In this document: positions 51,744 through 60,362 of the stretch, piece after piece | How positions within the stretch are numbered: position 1 is the first letter of the stretch | How the letters are laid out: every line of letters begins with the position of its first letter | Assembly: GCA_020073165.1 (NCBI GenBank) | Contig: JAIQFP010000011.1 | Coordinates: 67,260-131,259, forward strand | DNA: 64,000 nucleotides | Source of the DNA: Terriglobia bacterium | GTDB taxonomy: Bacteria; Acidobacteriota; Terriglobia; Terriglobales; Acidobacteriaceae | Reading direction: 5' to 3' | The notes under the pieces: model-generated | Database searches by the model: none | The model's input: the letters and a program-made list of their open reading frames with translations, nothing else | Told to the model about the DNA's origin: nothing | Translations under genes and position numbers: made by a program

Positions 51744-52892
51744 GTGCTGGCACAGCGCATGGAATTCGATCCCGGCCGCGATGCTGAACTTTTCGCTTCG
51801 GTTTCTGGGGCCCCCGCCGTCTTTCTCCTGCGTGGCGACGACTCGAACTCTGAGCCCTACGTCAGCAAAACCGCCAACCTCCGCCGACGCCTGCAGCGCC
51901 TCCTGAGCCCACCCACCGAGCACAGCAAGAGACTCAACCTGCGCGAGCGCGTTCGCCGGATCGAATACACTCCCACGGGCTCCGACTTCGAATCCGGATT
52001 CCTGCTCTATCGCCTTCTCCGCGCCAGTTTTCCCAAAACCTACGGCGACCGGCTCCGCCTGCGCTTCGCCCCGCTGGTCAAGCTGCATCTGGAGAACGAG
52101 TACCCGCGGGCCTCCATCACCACCCGGCTCGGCCGCCTTAGCGGACGTTCGCTGTACTACGGGCCGTTCCTGTCGCGCACCGCCGCAGAAAAGTTTGCCA
52201 ATGATTCGCTTGACTGCTTCAAGATGCGCCGCTGCGTGGACGATCTCCACCCCGATCCCAAGTTCCCCGGCTGCATCTATTCCGAGATGAAGATGTGCCT
52301 CGCCCCCTGCTTCAAGGGCTGCACTGACGACGAGTACCGCGCCGAGGTCGCCCGCGTCCAAGCGTATTTCGACACCGGCGGCCACTCTCTGCTGCGCGAA
52401 ATCTCAGCCCAGCGCGACCAGGCCTCGGCCGATCTGGAATTCGAGGCCGCGGCCGCTCAGCACGCCCGCCTGGACAAGCTCAAGCCCGTGCTCAGCCAAC
52501 TGCCCGAGGTCGTCCACCGCATCGATCGCCTGGCCGCACTCATGGTCCAGCCCAGCGCCCTGCCTGGCTGCGTCGCCTTCTTCCGCATCGATGCTGGACG
52601 CCTTTCCGGCCCGGTGGCTTTTCCTATCCAGGCAGCCGAGCACACCAAGTCGCAGTCCATGGAATCCCGCATACAGGAAGCGCTCGCCACACTTCCGCCC
52701 GCAGAGGCGAAGGGCTCGCTCGAAATCATGGAGCATCTCGCCCTGCTCAAGCGCTGGTACTACCGCAGCAGCCGGATCGGAGAGATATTCTTCGCCGACG
52801 AAAAAGAAACGCTCCCTCTCCGTCGAATCGTCCGAGGCATTTCCCGTGTCTATAAAGGAGAAAAGCCAGAAGTGGAAGCGGTTCAGCCGTAG
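51744..52892 (+). CDS. UvrC-like GIY-YIG nuclease without C-terminal catalytic domain
   Basis: 382 residues from GTG (an ATG at 51759 is possible). The N-terminus has a weak GIY-YIG pattern (PAVFLLRGDD, then PYVSKTANLRRRLQRLL, where the usual Gly of YVGK is Ser). A UvrC-type four-cysteine cluster follows (CVDDLHPDPKFPGC, CLAPCFKGC), then a UVR motif (SADLEFEAAAAQHARLDKL). The RNase-H-like nuclease and HhH domains of UvrC are missing, as in Cho and related proteins. The stop codon lies inside the GTAGCGCCGGCG repeat (52891), so the end may have been changed by a repeat. Confidence 0.8.
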   Translation: MLAQRMEFDPGRDAELFASVSGAPAVFLLRGDDSNSEPYVSKTANLRRRLQRLLSPPTEHSKRLNLRERVRRIEYTPTGSDFESGFLLYRLLRASFPKTYGDRLRLRFAPLVKLHLENEYPRASITTRLGRLSGRSLYYGPFLSRTAAEKFANDSLDCFKMRRCVDDLHPDPKFPGCIYSEMKMCLAPCFKGCTDDEYRAEVARVQAYFDTGGHSLLREISAQRDQASADLEFEAAAAQHARLDKLKPVLSQLPEVVHRIDRLAALMVQPSALPGCVAFFRIDAGRLSGPVAFPIQAAEHTKSQSMESRIQEALATLPPAEAKGSLEIMEHLALLKRWYYRSSRIGEIFFADEKETLPLRRIVRGISRVYKGEKPEVEAVQP

Positions 52893-53432
52893 CGCCGGCG
52901 TCCCGCCGACGTCCCGCCGACTGGGTGCCCCATCCTTGTCGCGCGCGCATTTTGCGCGCCAAGGGTGGAGGTTCTGGCGTGCATGGAGCGCCCATGCACT
53001 CTTTGCAGGATTGGCTCTCCCCGCACTCTCATGAGAGGGTGACCGAGACTAGCCTCGGCGTAAGCTTGGCGTAAGAGTGGAAATGAGATGAGTTCCCTCA
53101 GGGACGGCACTGGACCATGCACCTTGCGGTGCCAACGTTCTTAATCATCATTTGGAGAAATACCGATGAACAACACGGGCAGAAACTTCGCCAACATCTC
53201 CGCGACTTGCTTAAAGGCGGCCGCTGGGTGCCGGGTGCCCCATCCTTGTCGCGCGCGCATTTTGCGCGCCAAGGGTGGGGGTTCTGGCGTGCATGGAGCG
53301 CCCATGCACTTCTTGCGGGATTCGCTCTCTCCCCGTCCTATCATGAGAGGGCGACATGTGTTCCCTCAGCGACGGCACTGGACCATGCGCCTAGCGGTGC
53401 CAAAGTTTTAATCATCATTTGGAGAAACCCCG
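52892..53432. repeat. repeat cluster with tandem duplication upstream of dinB
   Basis: Starts with GTAGCGCCGGCGTCCCGCC. A ~115-bp unit (GGTGCCCCATCCTTGTCGCG onward; two hairpins, one CCATCCTTG/CAAGGGTGG and one GTGCATGG/CCCATGCAC) occurs at 52923 and again at 53233. A second part (TTCCCTCAGGGACGGCAC to the dinB start) occurs at 53093 and 53361. So a unit of about 270-310 bp is duplicated in tandem. No intact gene lies here. Confidence 0.85.
53166..53219 (+). pseudogene. duplicated 5' fragment of the DinB-family gene
   Basis: About 54 bp corresponding to the first 18 codons of the gene at 53433, with its leader copied too. One base is missing after codon 5, shifting the frame, and the copy ends in the repeat at 53220. 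It cannot make protein of the family. Confidence 0.8.
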
Positions 53433-53915
53433 ATGAAGAACACGGACAAGGACCTTCGCCAGCATCTTCTCGACTTGCTGAAAGGCGGCGGAGCCCACGC
53501 CAAATTCGACGACGTCGTCCCCGGCTTCCCCGCCAAGCTCCGAGGAAAAAAGCCCGTCGGCCTGCCCCACACTCCGTGGATGCTACTCGAGCATATGCGC
53601 ATCGCCCAATGGGACATCCTCGACTTCAGCCGCAACCCGCAGTACCAATCCCTGCCCTGGCCCGAGGGCTACTGGCCGAAGACCGAAGCCCCGCCGAGCG
53701 CCGCTGCCTGGAACAAGAGCATCCGCGATTTCCGCAAGGACTTGAAAGCGATGCAGGCCCTGGTGGCTGATTCCGAGACCGATCTCTACGCCAAGCTACC
53801 CTGGGGAGACGGCCAAACCATCCTGCGCGAAGCCCTGCTTGTGGCCGATCACAATGCCTATCACCTGGGGCAGCTGGTGGATGCACGGCGAGTGCTGGGG
53901 GCGTGGCCGGAATGA
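53433..53915 (+). CDS. DinB/YfiT-like metal-dependent hydrolase superfamily protein
   Basis: 160 residues. The four-helix bundle has HTPWMLLEHMRIAQWDILDF and ILREALLVADHNAYHLGQLVDARRVLG, giving His ligands for a divalent metal. Proteins of this type include thiol transferases and unidentified damage-inducible proteins. GGAGAAA precedes the ATG. Its leader and first 18 codons are duplicated upstream. Confidence 0.88.
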   Translation: MKNTDKDLRQHLLDLLKGGGAHAKFDDVVPGFPAKLRGKKPVGLPHTPWMLLEHMRIAQWDILDFSRNPQYQSLPWPEGYWPKTEAPPSAAAWNKSIRDFRKDLKAMQALVADSETDLYAKLPWGDGQTILREALLVADHNAYHLGQLVDARRVLGAWPE

Positions 53916-53992
53916 AAAGAGCTCGCCGCCGCGGACCGGCATTTCAGATTGCAGGATCAAGAAACGACCGGGTTCTAAGTGCCAACGCCTGT

Positions 53993-54136
53993 GGGTGTTG
54001 AAAAACTCACTTTCCCTCCAAGACAGCCAAAATTGGGGGATAGAAAATGTCCCGGCAATTCGAGAGAATCGTTTATAGGGCTTCCTAACGCAATTTTATT
54101 TCTGCGAATTTCGCGAGAGGAAGTTTTTCAACACCC
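53993..54136. mobile_element. 144-bp MITE with perfect 15-bp TIRs and 8-bp target duplication
   Basis: Left end GGGTGTTGAAAAACT (53993-54007) and right end AGTTTTTCAACACCC (54122-54136) are exact inverse copies. ACGCCTGT occurs directly on both sides (53985-53992 and 54137-54144), the target site duplication. The interior has no coding capacity. The mobilising transposase is absent; 8-bp duplications occur in several IS families, so none is named. Confidence 0.93.
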
Positions 54137-54175
54137 ACGCCTGTTAACAACAAGTATCATGATCACTAGCGAAGA

Positions 54176-54481
54176 ATGAGCGAACCAGAGCCAATTCGCA
54201 TCCATGCTGACTTCAACGGCCTCTTTAGCGAGTTGCTATGCCTCTCCCACCGAGAGACCTGCGTCGGAGCAGACGGACAGGACATCGTCGTGCGAGAGGG
54301 CATGACTGCCATTGCGTTCGACGAAGACGTTGACGACAAAGGAAATCCTGACAATCTGATTGCATCGGGCACAGTGGAGAGGCCGCCCAGATGGCTGCGC
54401 TGTAACGGATCACGATGGGTTCTAAGAATTGACCACAATGGCGTCAGGCATGAGTCTGACTTGCGAGGGTCGAAGAGCTGA
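54176..54481 (+). CDS. small hypothetical protein of 101 residues
   Basis: Soluble, acidic in the middle (AFDEDVDDKGNPDNLIAS), with a beta-rich pattern (IRIHADFNGLF, CVGADGQDIVVREGMTAIAF, SRWVLRIDHNGVRHESDL). Not recognised. The start lies 32 bp after the MITE duplication; no clear ribosome site. Could be an accessory gene. Confidence 0.5.
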   Translation: MSEPEPIRIHADFNGLFSELLCLSHRETCVGADGQDIVVREGMTAIAFDEDVDDKGNPDNLIASGTVERPPRWLRCNGSRWVLRIDHNGVRHESDLRGSKS

Positions 54482-54553
54482 GACTTTGACTTCGTAGTTG
54501 GTGTAATCGCTGTTCTCGTCAGCTATCATTTTCCTGAGCCAGACGGTATTCTC

Positions 54554-55060
54554 ATGTCACCCTCGTTAGCACCGGACAGAAATATCCCCAAATTGAGAAT
54601 CATCATTTTTTTCGTGATCGCCTGCTGCACCATTGGCTGCGATCGCCCTCTTTCTCATGGTCCAATAATCGAGGGATACAAAGCAGCCACGTGCATTCCG
54701 GTATCCGCCAATCGCAAAGTGCAAGGTCCCCATACTCGCGAGTGGGAAACCACCGTAACACTCGGCGACGGCTCGAAAGTCATGGTCATCGGAGCACAAA
54801 TGCCGGGCGGAAGGATCACCGTTCGGAATTTAGCAACTGGGCGCGGATCGGAAGCAGCCAATGCCGGGGACTACGTCTATCCCAGCGATGTCCGTTTCAA
54901 CGCGCAACAGAATCTTCTGTTTGTTAAGGCGTCGGGACTCGCGGCAGGAATCATTCATGAGACTTGGCTATTCGAGTACGATCTACTTGGTCAGCGTCTG
55001 GTCGAACGCCGACGTGTCATAGACAGCGCACTTCCCAATGAATGTCCTGAGTCTCCGTGA
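54554..55060 (+). CDS. hypothetical lipoprotein of 168 residues
   Basis: The signal IIIFFVIACCTIGC ends in a lipobox with Cys 29. The mature part is beta-rich: WETTVTLGDGSKVMVIGAQM, ITVRNLATGRG, YVYPSDVRFNAQQNLLFVKASG and HETWLFEYDLLGQRLVERRR. No family recognised. It follows the unknown gene at 54176. Confidence 0.6.
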   Translation: MSPSLAPDRNIPKLRIIIFFVIACCTIGCDRPLSHGPIIEGYKAATCIPVSANRKVQGPHTREWETTVTLGDGSKVMVIGAQMPGGRITVRNLATGRGSEAANAGDYVYPSDVRFNAQQNLLFVKASGLAAGIIHETWLFEYDLLGQRLVERRRVIDSALPNECPESP

Positions 55061-55142
55061 TGGCACGTCGGCTGACGATGATTGGCGAAAAATCGCCATT
55101 ACACCAACAGCTGCCCTGACGACTTCCTGGGGTCGCTACGTT

Positions 55143-56663
55143 CTAGCCTCCCGGCCGCTTGCGAAACACCGTCCGCACCCCGTTCCTCCACCGTTCGTCA
55201 ATTCCGACCAGCACCCACTCAATCTCCGACGAGATGTAATGCAGCAACGTGTCGGTCGCCGGATGAACATGCAAGGCGGGCGCGACCAGGAACAGCAGTG
55301 GCTGCTCGGCCGACAACTCCCGCCCCGGAAAATATCCAAAGCGCTGAAACTCTCCCCGCGCATGGTGCCACGCCACTCGCGACCAGTAGTCCAATCCCTG
55401 CAGCGGCAGGTGGATGTCCTCATCCGCTTTAAGCTCTAACACCGCTAACCGGCCTTTGCGCGTGGTGGTCAGCACGTCAATCATGGCGCGATCCGACGCC
55501 GAAAATGCCGGCACCTGAGAGTACAGGGACGCGGAATCGAGCCGCTCATCCACCGCCGCCACATCCTCGACCACCAGCGACTCCAGCCAGCGTTCGGGAT
55601 GCAGCCGCCACAGCGGATGGTCTCGCGGCCCGTCGGGATGACGCACCTCGCCCACACTGCACACCAGCTGGGTGAACGCCGCAGCGTTCTCGCCGCAGAG
55701 CACTCGCTCTTCCGCGCCCACTCCGAACACAATCTCCGGCGTGCTGCGGAATGATCCCGGCTCGTGCCCCAGTCGGGCCCGGGCAAACTCCAGCCCATGA
55801 CATCGGAACGCAATCTCCGCCCCCGACAACACCGCGACTTCCGCCTCGGCCATCAATTGGCGAACCCGCGCGATGCACTCCGCAAACCGCTCCCGAGTCG
55901 CCGACTCGTCGGTCGAGTGCACCAGCCGAGTCGCCACATTGCCACGGTCCGAGACATCCACTTCTTTCATGCAGTCTTCACGCTCGTCGAGTTCGTACAA
56001 CTGCCACTTGGCCGCGTTGCGGTTCAGATGGGCCATGCGCTCGCGAGTGAGAGCGGAACTCTCCGCCGGCAGGAACAGCTTGAGCCCTTCTACAGCAGCT
56101 TTTCCGGCCTGTGCCTGGCGGCAGGCGTCGAGCCAGAGGATGCCGAAGGTCAGCGCGGCATCAATCGAAGCCTGCGTTTCTTGTCCGTTCACCCCGAGCA
56201 CCGCAAACGCCGATTGCCCTTGCCGAATCAGTCCCCGCGCATAGATGGGACCAAACGATCGCTCCAGATCAACCGCCGTGGTCAGTCGCGCCACGGTGAA
56301 ACCGGCGAATCGCCGCGCCAGCACCCGCTGAAGTTTCTGTTGATACGCGGTTCGCGCTGCCTTCTTCGCCGTCGGCGTCCGCCGGTCACGCTCCCGGCAA
56401 ATTTCCAGTTTGACGGGCTTGGTCTGTCCGAGCCGTTGCACCGCCAGGCGCAGTACTTCGCTCCTGACTTCGGCCTCCAGTACCCGTCTCACCACGTTGC
56501 GTTCCGCCGACCATAGGTGCAGCACGCACTTGTTGTGTTCGCCCGACACCGAGTATTTCGCCTCGGCCAGGTCAAACGCCACCGCACCGCTCTCGATTAC
56601 CACGGCATCGCGAGAGCCGGCGAGGAACTCCTCGACCGTGCGTACCAAGGCTTCGGAAGTCAC
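55143..56663 (-). CDS. orphan protein with C-terminal PD-(D/E)XK nuclease-like domain
   Basis: 506 residues from a GTG start. The C-terminal ~150 residues carry a nuclease pattern: RWLESLVVEDV (helix 1), YSQVPAFSASDRAMID (D396), GRLAVLELKADEDIHL (E410 and K412) and LQGLDYW (Q422). This is D-x13-E-x-K with a following Gln, as in NucS/DUF91-like domains. The front two thirds are not recognised. No methylase or helicase lies beside it, so it is not an obvious restriction system. It is divergent from tldD. Confidence 0.7.
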   Translation of the reverse strand: MTSEALVRTVEEFLAGSRDAVVIESGAVAFDLAEAKYSVSGEHNKCVLHLWSAERNVVRRVLEAEVRSEVLRLAVQRLGQTKPVKLEICRERDRRTPTAKKAARTAYQQKLQRVLARRFAGFTVARLTTAVDLERSFGPIYARGLIRQGQSAFAVLGVNGQETQASIDAALTFGILWLDACRQAQAGKAAVEGLKLFLPAESSALTRERMAHLNRNAAKWQLYELDEREDCMKEVDVSDRGNVATRLVHSTDESATRERFAECIARVRQLMAEAEVAVLSGAEIAFRCHGLEFARARLGHEPGSFRSTPEIVFGVGAEERVLCGENAAAFTQLVCSVGEVRHPDGPRDHPLWRLHPERWLESLVVEDVAAVDERLDSASLYSQVPAFSASDRAMIDVLTTTRKGRLAVLELKADEDIHLPLQGLDYWSRVAWHHARGEFQRFGYFPGRELSAEQPLLFLVAPALHVHPATDTLLHYISSEIEWVLVGIDERWRNGVRTVFRKRPGG

Positions 56664-56709
56664 GGTGAGATTGTTTCAACTAAGCGTAGACGCGTCTGTG
56701 ACGGTTAAC

Positions 56710-56735
56710 CTTAGCCGTAGCGCCGGCGTCTCGCC
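56710..56735. repeat. GTAGCGCCGGCG repeat upstream of tldD
   Basis: GCCGTAGCGCCGGCGTCTCG followed by CCGGCC. Same as 52889-52912 and related to 1684-1706 and 47762-47780. Palindromic core GCCGGCGTCTCGCCGGC. Confidence 0.75.
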
Positions 56736-56810
56736 GGCCACCCCAACGCGATGTGTGATAATGAATGATTCCCGCGGGAGTCGTTCCCAACCCGTCGGCA
56801 TCTATATACC

Positions 56811-58262
56811 GTGGATAAGAACCGCTTCTTCTTTGAGCACTACGGCCTGACCGAGCGCAACCTCGAACGCTACCTGGCGGCGGCCCTCTCGGCCGGAGGC
56901 GACTACGCCGACCTCTATTTCGAATACCTCTCCTCCACCTCGCTGATGGTGGACGAGTCCATAGTCAAGTCCGCTTCTCAGGGAATCTCCGCCGGTTGCG
57001 GCGTACGCGTGATTGCCGGCGAGCGCACCGGGTACGCTTACACCGACGATCTGTCGCCCGAGCGCATCCTGCACGCTGCCCGCACCGCTGCGCTGATTGC
57101 CAGCGGCCCGGCCAAGACTCCCGCTGTCGGTTTTCAGGAAAAGCCCGCGCGCAGCCTGTACCCGGTCACACTGCCCTCGGTGGACGCTGAAATCACCGCC
57201 AAGGTCGAACTGGTGATGCGCGCCGACACCGCCGCACGCGCCTTCGATCCCCGCATCAAGGAAGTCCGCGCCGGCTATGCCGACGAACTCCGTAACATTC
57301 TGGTGGTAGGCTCCGACGGAACGTTTGCGGAAGATACTCAGCCGCTCGCCCGCATGAACGTGGGATGCATCGCCAAGACCGATGGAAACTCCGCTCGTGG
57401 CACCTCCGGCGGCGGCGGACGCGTCGCTCTGGACTTCTTCTTCGGAGAAAAGACACCGGAATTTTTCGCCAAAGAATCTGCCCGGCAGGCCATCCTGCAG
57501 CTCGATGCCCGCGAAGCCCCTGCCGGCGAGATGGAAGTTGTGCTTGGTCCCGGCTGGCCCGGCGTGCTCCTGCACGAAGCCGTCGGCCACGGACTGGAAG
57601 CCGACTTCAATCGCAAGCAGACCTCCGCGTTTGCTGGCCTGATCGGCAAGCGCGTGGCCAGCGAAAAATGCACGGTGGTCGACAACGGCACCATGCCGTG
57701 GCGCCGTGGCTCGCTTAACGTGGACGACGAAGGCCAGCCCACGCAGAATACGGTTCTCATCGAGAAGGGAATCCTCAAGGGATATCTGAGCGACAAGCTG
57801 TCGTCGCGGCTCATGGGCGTCGCCGACACCGGCAACGGACGCCGCGAGAGCTACGAGCACATCCCCATGCCGCGCATGACCAACACTTACATGCTCCCCG
57901 GCGACGACGCGCCCGAGGACATCATCCACTCGGTGAAACATGGAATCTACGCCGTGAATTTTGGCGGCGGCCAGGTGGATATCACTAACGGAAAATTCGT
58001 CTTTTCCGCCTCCGAGGCCTACCTGATCGAGGACGGCCAAATTACTGCGCCGATTAAGGGCGCGACCCTGATCGGCAACGGGCCCGACGTGCTTACCCGC
58101 GTCTCCATGGTGGGCAACGACCTGAAGCTCGACGAAGGTGTCGGCACCTGCGGCAAAGATGGGCAGTCGGTGCCGGTAGGAGTCGGCATCCCCACGATCA
58201 AAGTGGATCGGCTGACGGTGGGCGGCACCGCGAAGAAAGACCTCGGCGGTTTCATGCAATAA
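56811..58262 (+). CDS. tldD: metalloprotease TldD
   Basis: 483 residues from a GTG. The metal motif H255-EAVG-H260 in LLHEAVGHGLEAD is intact. TSGGGGRVALDFF and GHGLEADFNRKQTSAFAGLIG match the family. With TldE it degrades unfolded peptides and processes ribosomally made peptides such as microcin B17. The companion gene follows 63 bp later. Confidence 0.96.
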   Translation: MDKNRFFFEHYGLTERNLERYLAAALSAGGDYADLYFEYLSSTSLMVDESIVKSASQGISAGCGVRVIAGERTGYAYTDDLSPERILHAARTAALIASGPAKTPAVGFQEKPARSLYPVTLPSVDAEITAKVELVMRADTAARAFDPRIKEVRAGYADELRNILVVGSDGTFAEDTQPLARMNVGCIAKTDGNSARGTSGGGGRVALDFFFGEKTPEFFAKESARQAILQLDAREAPAGEMEVVLGPGWPGVLLHEAVGHGLEADFNRKQTSAFAGLIGKRVASEKCTVVDNGTMPWRRGSLNVDDEGQPTQNTVLIEKGILKGYLSDKLSSRLMGVADTGNGRRESYEHIPMPRMTNTYMLPGDDAPEDIIHSVKHGIYAVNFGGGQVDITNGKFVFSASEAYLIEDGQITAPIKGATLIGNGPDVLTRVSMVGNDLKLDEGVGTCGKDGQSVPVGVGIPTIKVDRLTVGGTAKKDLGGFMQ

Positions 58263-58278
58263 GTTTTTTTCAAAGCTT

Positions 58279-58308
58279 GTCATCCTGAGCGAAGCGAAGG
58301 ACCTGCTT
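58279..58308. repeat. CTGAGCG-AAGGA dispersed repeat between tldD and tldE
   Basis: TGTCATCCTGAGCGAAGCGA followed by AGGACCTGC; the most complete form of this repeat in the window. Confidence 0.8.
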
Positions 58309-58325
58309 CTTCTATCGTTGATCAA

Positions 58326-59714
58326 ATGCCTGAAACCCAGCTCGAAACTCGAAACCAGAAACTCGAAACTGATCTGCGCGGCCTCGCCCAGGACATTGTG
58401 CAGCGTGCCATGTCCGGCGGCGCCACTGCCGCCGAGTGCATCGTGCGCGAGGGTGATGAATTCTCCACGGTTGTGCGCCTCGGCCAGGTCGAGACCCTGA
58501 AAGAATCGGGTTCCAAGGCCATCGGCATCCGCGTGTTCAATGGCCAGCGCGCCGCCAGCACCTACTCCAGCGACTTCTCCCGCTCCGGCCTCGATCGCAT
58601 GGTCAAGTCCGCCCTGGAGCTGGCCAAGATCACATCAGAAGACCCGTACGCCGGTATCCCTGAGGCCTCGCAGCTGGGCTCACTCGAAGGCGATCTCGAT
58701 CTCTACCATTCCGATGTCTACTCGCTCCCGGGCGAAGAGCGCATCAACTACGCTCGCCGCACCGAAAAAGCCGCGCTCGATTACGACCCGCGTATCAAGA
58801 ACTCCGAAGGCGGTTCCTTCGACGCCGCCACCGGTCACAAGGTCCTGGCCAACTCCCACGGTTTCGTCGGCGAGTACCGCCGCTCGTATTGCTCGGTCGC
58901 TGCTGTGCCCATCGCCCAGGCAGAAGACGGAAAAATGCAGCGCGACTACTGGTTTTCGGTGGCGCGCACCCTGAGCCGCCTGGAATCGCCCGAAGAAGTA
59001 GGCAAGATCGCCGCGCAGCGCACCTTGCGCCGCCTGGGTGCCCGAAAAGTGAAGACCGCAAGAGTTCCCGTGGTCTTTGATCCCATGGTGGCTGCTTCCA
59101 TCCTCGATCACATCTTCGAGGGAGTGAACGGAGACTCCATCTATCGTGGCGCATCGTTCCTGGCGGGCAAGCTCGGGCAGAAAATTGCCGGCGACCAGGT
59201 CACCGTGATCGACGACGGCACCATGCCCGGCGGCTTCGGCACCAGTCCATTCGACGGCGAAGGCATCCCCACGCGGCGCACTGTGGTGATCGAAAATGGC
59301 GTGCTGAAATCGTATCTGCTGAATACTTACACCGCGAAAAAGCTCGGCCTGCAGACCACTGCGAACGCTGCCCGCGGGCTTGCGGGCACTCCCGGCATTG
59401 GCCCCGGCAACTACTTCCTGCAGCCCGGCGTCAAGACTCCCAAGGAGATCATTGGCGGGATTCCCGAGGGTCTGTACGTGACCGAATTTCTCGGACACGG
59501 AGTGAACCTGGTCACCGGGGATTACTCCCGCGGGGCTTCGGGCCTCTGGATCTCCGGGGGAGAGCTCACCTATCCGGTCGAGGAGATCACGGTGGGAGGC
59601 AACCTGAAGGAGATGTTCTTCAACATCTCAGAGATCGGCAACGACCTCGAATTTCGCGGTGCCATCGCTTGCCCGACGATCCGAATTGACGGGCTGACCG
59701 TCGGCGGTGAATAA
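58326..59714 (+). CDS. tldE: TldE/PmbA family protein
   Basis: 462 residues. The family core AAECIVREGDEFSTVVRLG, KGSKAIGIRVFNG-like block, GHGVNLVTGDYSRGASGLWI and the TVGG end are present. The HExxxH motif is absent, as in all TldE; it forms the non-catalytic half of the TldD/E barrel. The first ~17 residues (ETQLETRNQKLETD) are translated from a heptanucleotide tract (58333-58375), before the normal start of homology near LRGLAQDIV. Confidence 0.95.
   Translation: MPETQLETRNQKLETDLRGLAQDIVQRAMSGGATAAECIVREGDEFSTVVRLGQVETLKESGSKAIGIRVFNGQRAASTYSSDFSRSGLDRMVKSALELAKITSEDPYAGIPEASQLGSLEGDLDLYHSDVYSLPGEERINYARRTEKAALDYDPRIKNSEGGSFDAATGHKVLANSHGFVGEYRRSYCSVAAVPIAQAEDGKMQRDYWFSVARTLSRLESPEEVGKIAAQRTLRRLGARKVKTARVPVVFDPMVAASILDHIFEGVNGDSIYRGASFLAGKLGQKIAGDQVTVIDDGTMPGGFGTSPFDGEGIPTRRTVVIENGVLKSYLLNTYTAKKLGLQTTANAARGLAGTPGIGPGNYFLQPGVKTPKEIIGGIPEGLYVTEFLGHGVNLVTGDYSRGASGLWISGGELTYPVEEITVGGNLKEMFFNISEIGNDLEFRGAIACPTIRIDGLTVGGE
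58333..58375. repeat. heptanucleotide tract at the tldE start
   Basis: Units CGAAACT, CGAAACC, AGAAACT at 7-base spacing lie directly behind the tldE start codon and are translated. Confidence 0.75.
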
Positions 59715-59747
59715 ACATTTGCCCGGGCGAGCAAAGTGCCGATCCAC

Positions 59748-59846
59748 GTAAGGTCCTTCGCCCTTTCGGGCTCAGGATGACACCATCTAACCCTGGCAGT
59801 CCGCTCGCCTAAAATCGACAATCCGAAACCCGCAATCTACAATTCT
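59748..59846. repeat. CTGAGCG-AAGGA repeat followed by a heptanucleotide tract
   Basis: GTAAGGTCCTTCGCCCTTTC then GGGCTCAGGATGACACC (59748-59783), and AATCGAC, AATCCGA, AATCTAC units at 59813-59846. Both lie in the 135-bp gap after tldE. Confidence 0.75.
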
Positions 59847-59849
59847 CCC

Positions 59850-60353
59850 ATGGGCGGTCTGATTCAGCCGTCGCCGGCCACAACAGAGCGTGAGTCCAAC
59901 TGGCGTCCCGTGATGCTGGGAATTGCTCTGGTGGTTGTGGTGGTCGGAGTAATCGCGTTCTTCCTGCGCAGCCAGTCGAAGCCGGCAATCCCTCCCCATC
60001 CTTACGCTGCCAATCTCAAGCTCTCGGATCTGAAGATGTCCGCCGCGGAGAATTTCGTCGGCGCCAGCGTGACCTACGTGGAGGGCACAGTCAGCAATAC
60101 CGGCGACAAGACTGTAACCCACGCTGTCGTTCGCGTTATTTTCAAAGACGACATTGGCCAGGTCGTCGGTGACGACTCTGTTGCTTTACGCGCGCTGCAG
60201 CCCAGCGGACCCTATCCCGACGCCGTTGACCTCAACACCGCTCCCCTCGCTCCCGGCCAGAGCAAGCCCTTCCGCCTGACCTTTGAAAGCATCTCCGCGC
60301 AATGGAACCACGAGTATCCGGATGTACAGGTCACTGACGTGACCGTGAAGTAG
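59850..60353 (+). CDS. DUF2393-like membrane protein
   Basis: 167 residues with an N-terminal anchor (VMLGIALVVVVVGVIAFFL). The soluble part has YVEGTVSNTGDKTVTHAVVRVIFKDDIG and PGQSKPFRLTFESISAQWNHEYPDVQV, a beta-sandwich pattern like FxLYD/DUF2393 domains. Unknown function; located between tldE and selD. Confidence 0.7.
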   Translation: MGGLIQPSPATTERESNWRPVMLGIALVVVVVGVIAFFLRSQSKPAIPPHPYAANLKLSDLKMSAAENFVGASVTYVEGTVSNTGDKTVTHAVVRVIFKDDIGQVVGDDSVALRALQPSGPYPDAVDLNTAPLAPGQSKPFRLTFESISAQWNHEYPDVQVTDVTVK

Positions 60354-60362
60354 CTGCATTCC

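Noticed and set aside
52883..53411. CRISPR-like array upstream of dinB
   Set aside because: Only two long copies that include gene sequence and hairpins; no regular spacers and no cas genes.
53117..53770. Longer gene fusing the duplicated dinB start through the repeat
   Set aside because: Reads through two repeats and is out of frame with the conserved DinB protein at 53433.
56802..58325. Minus-strand frame of 507 codons opposite tldD
   Set aside because: tldD has the HExxxH motif and family length; the antisense frame is a shadow.
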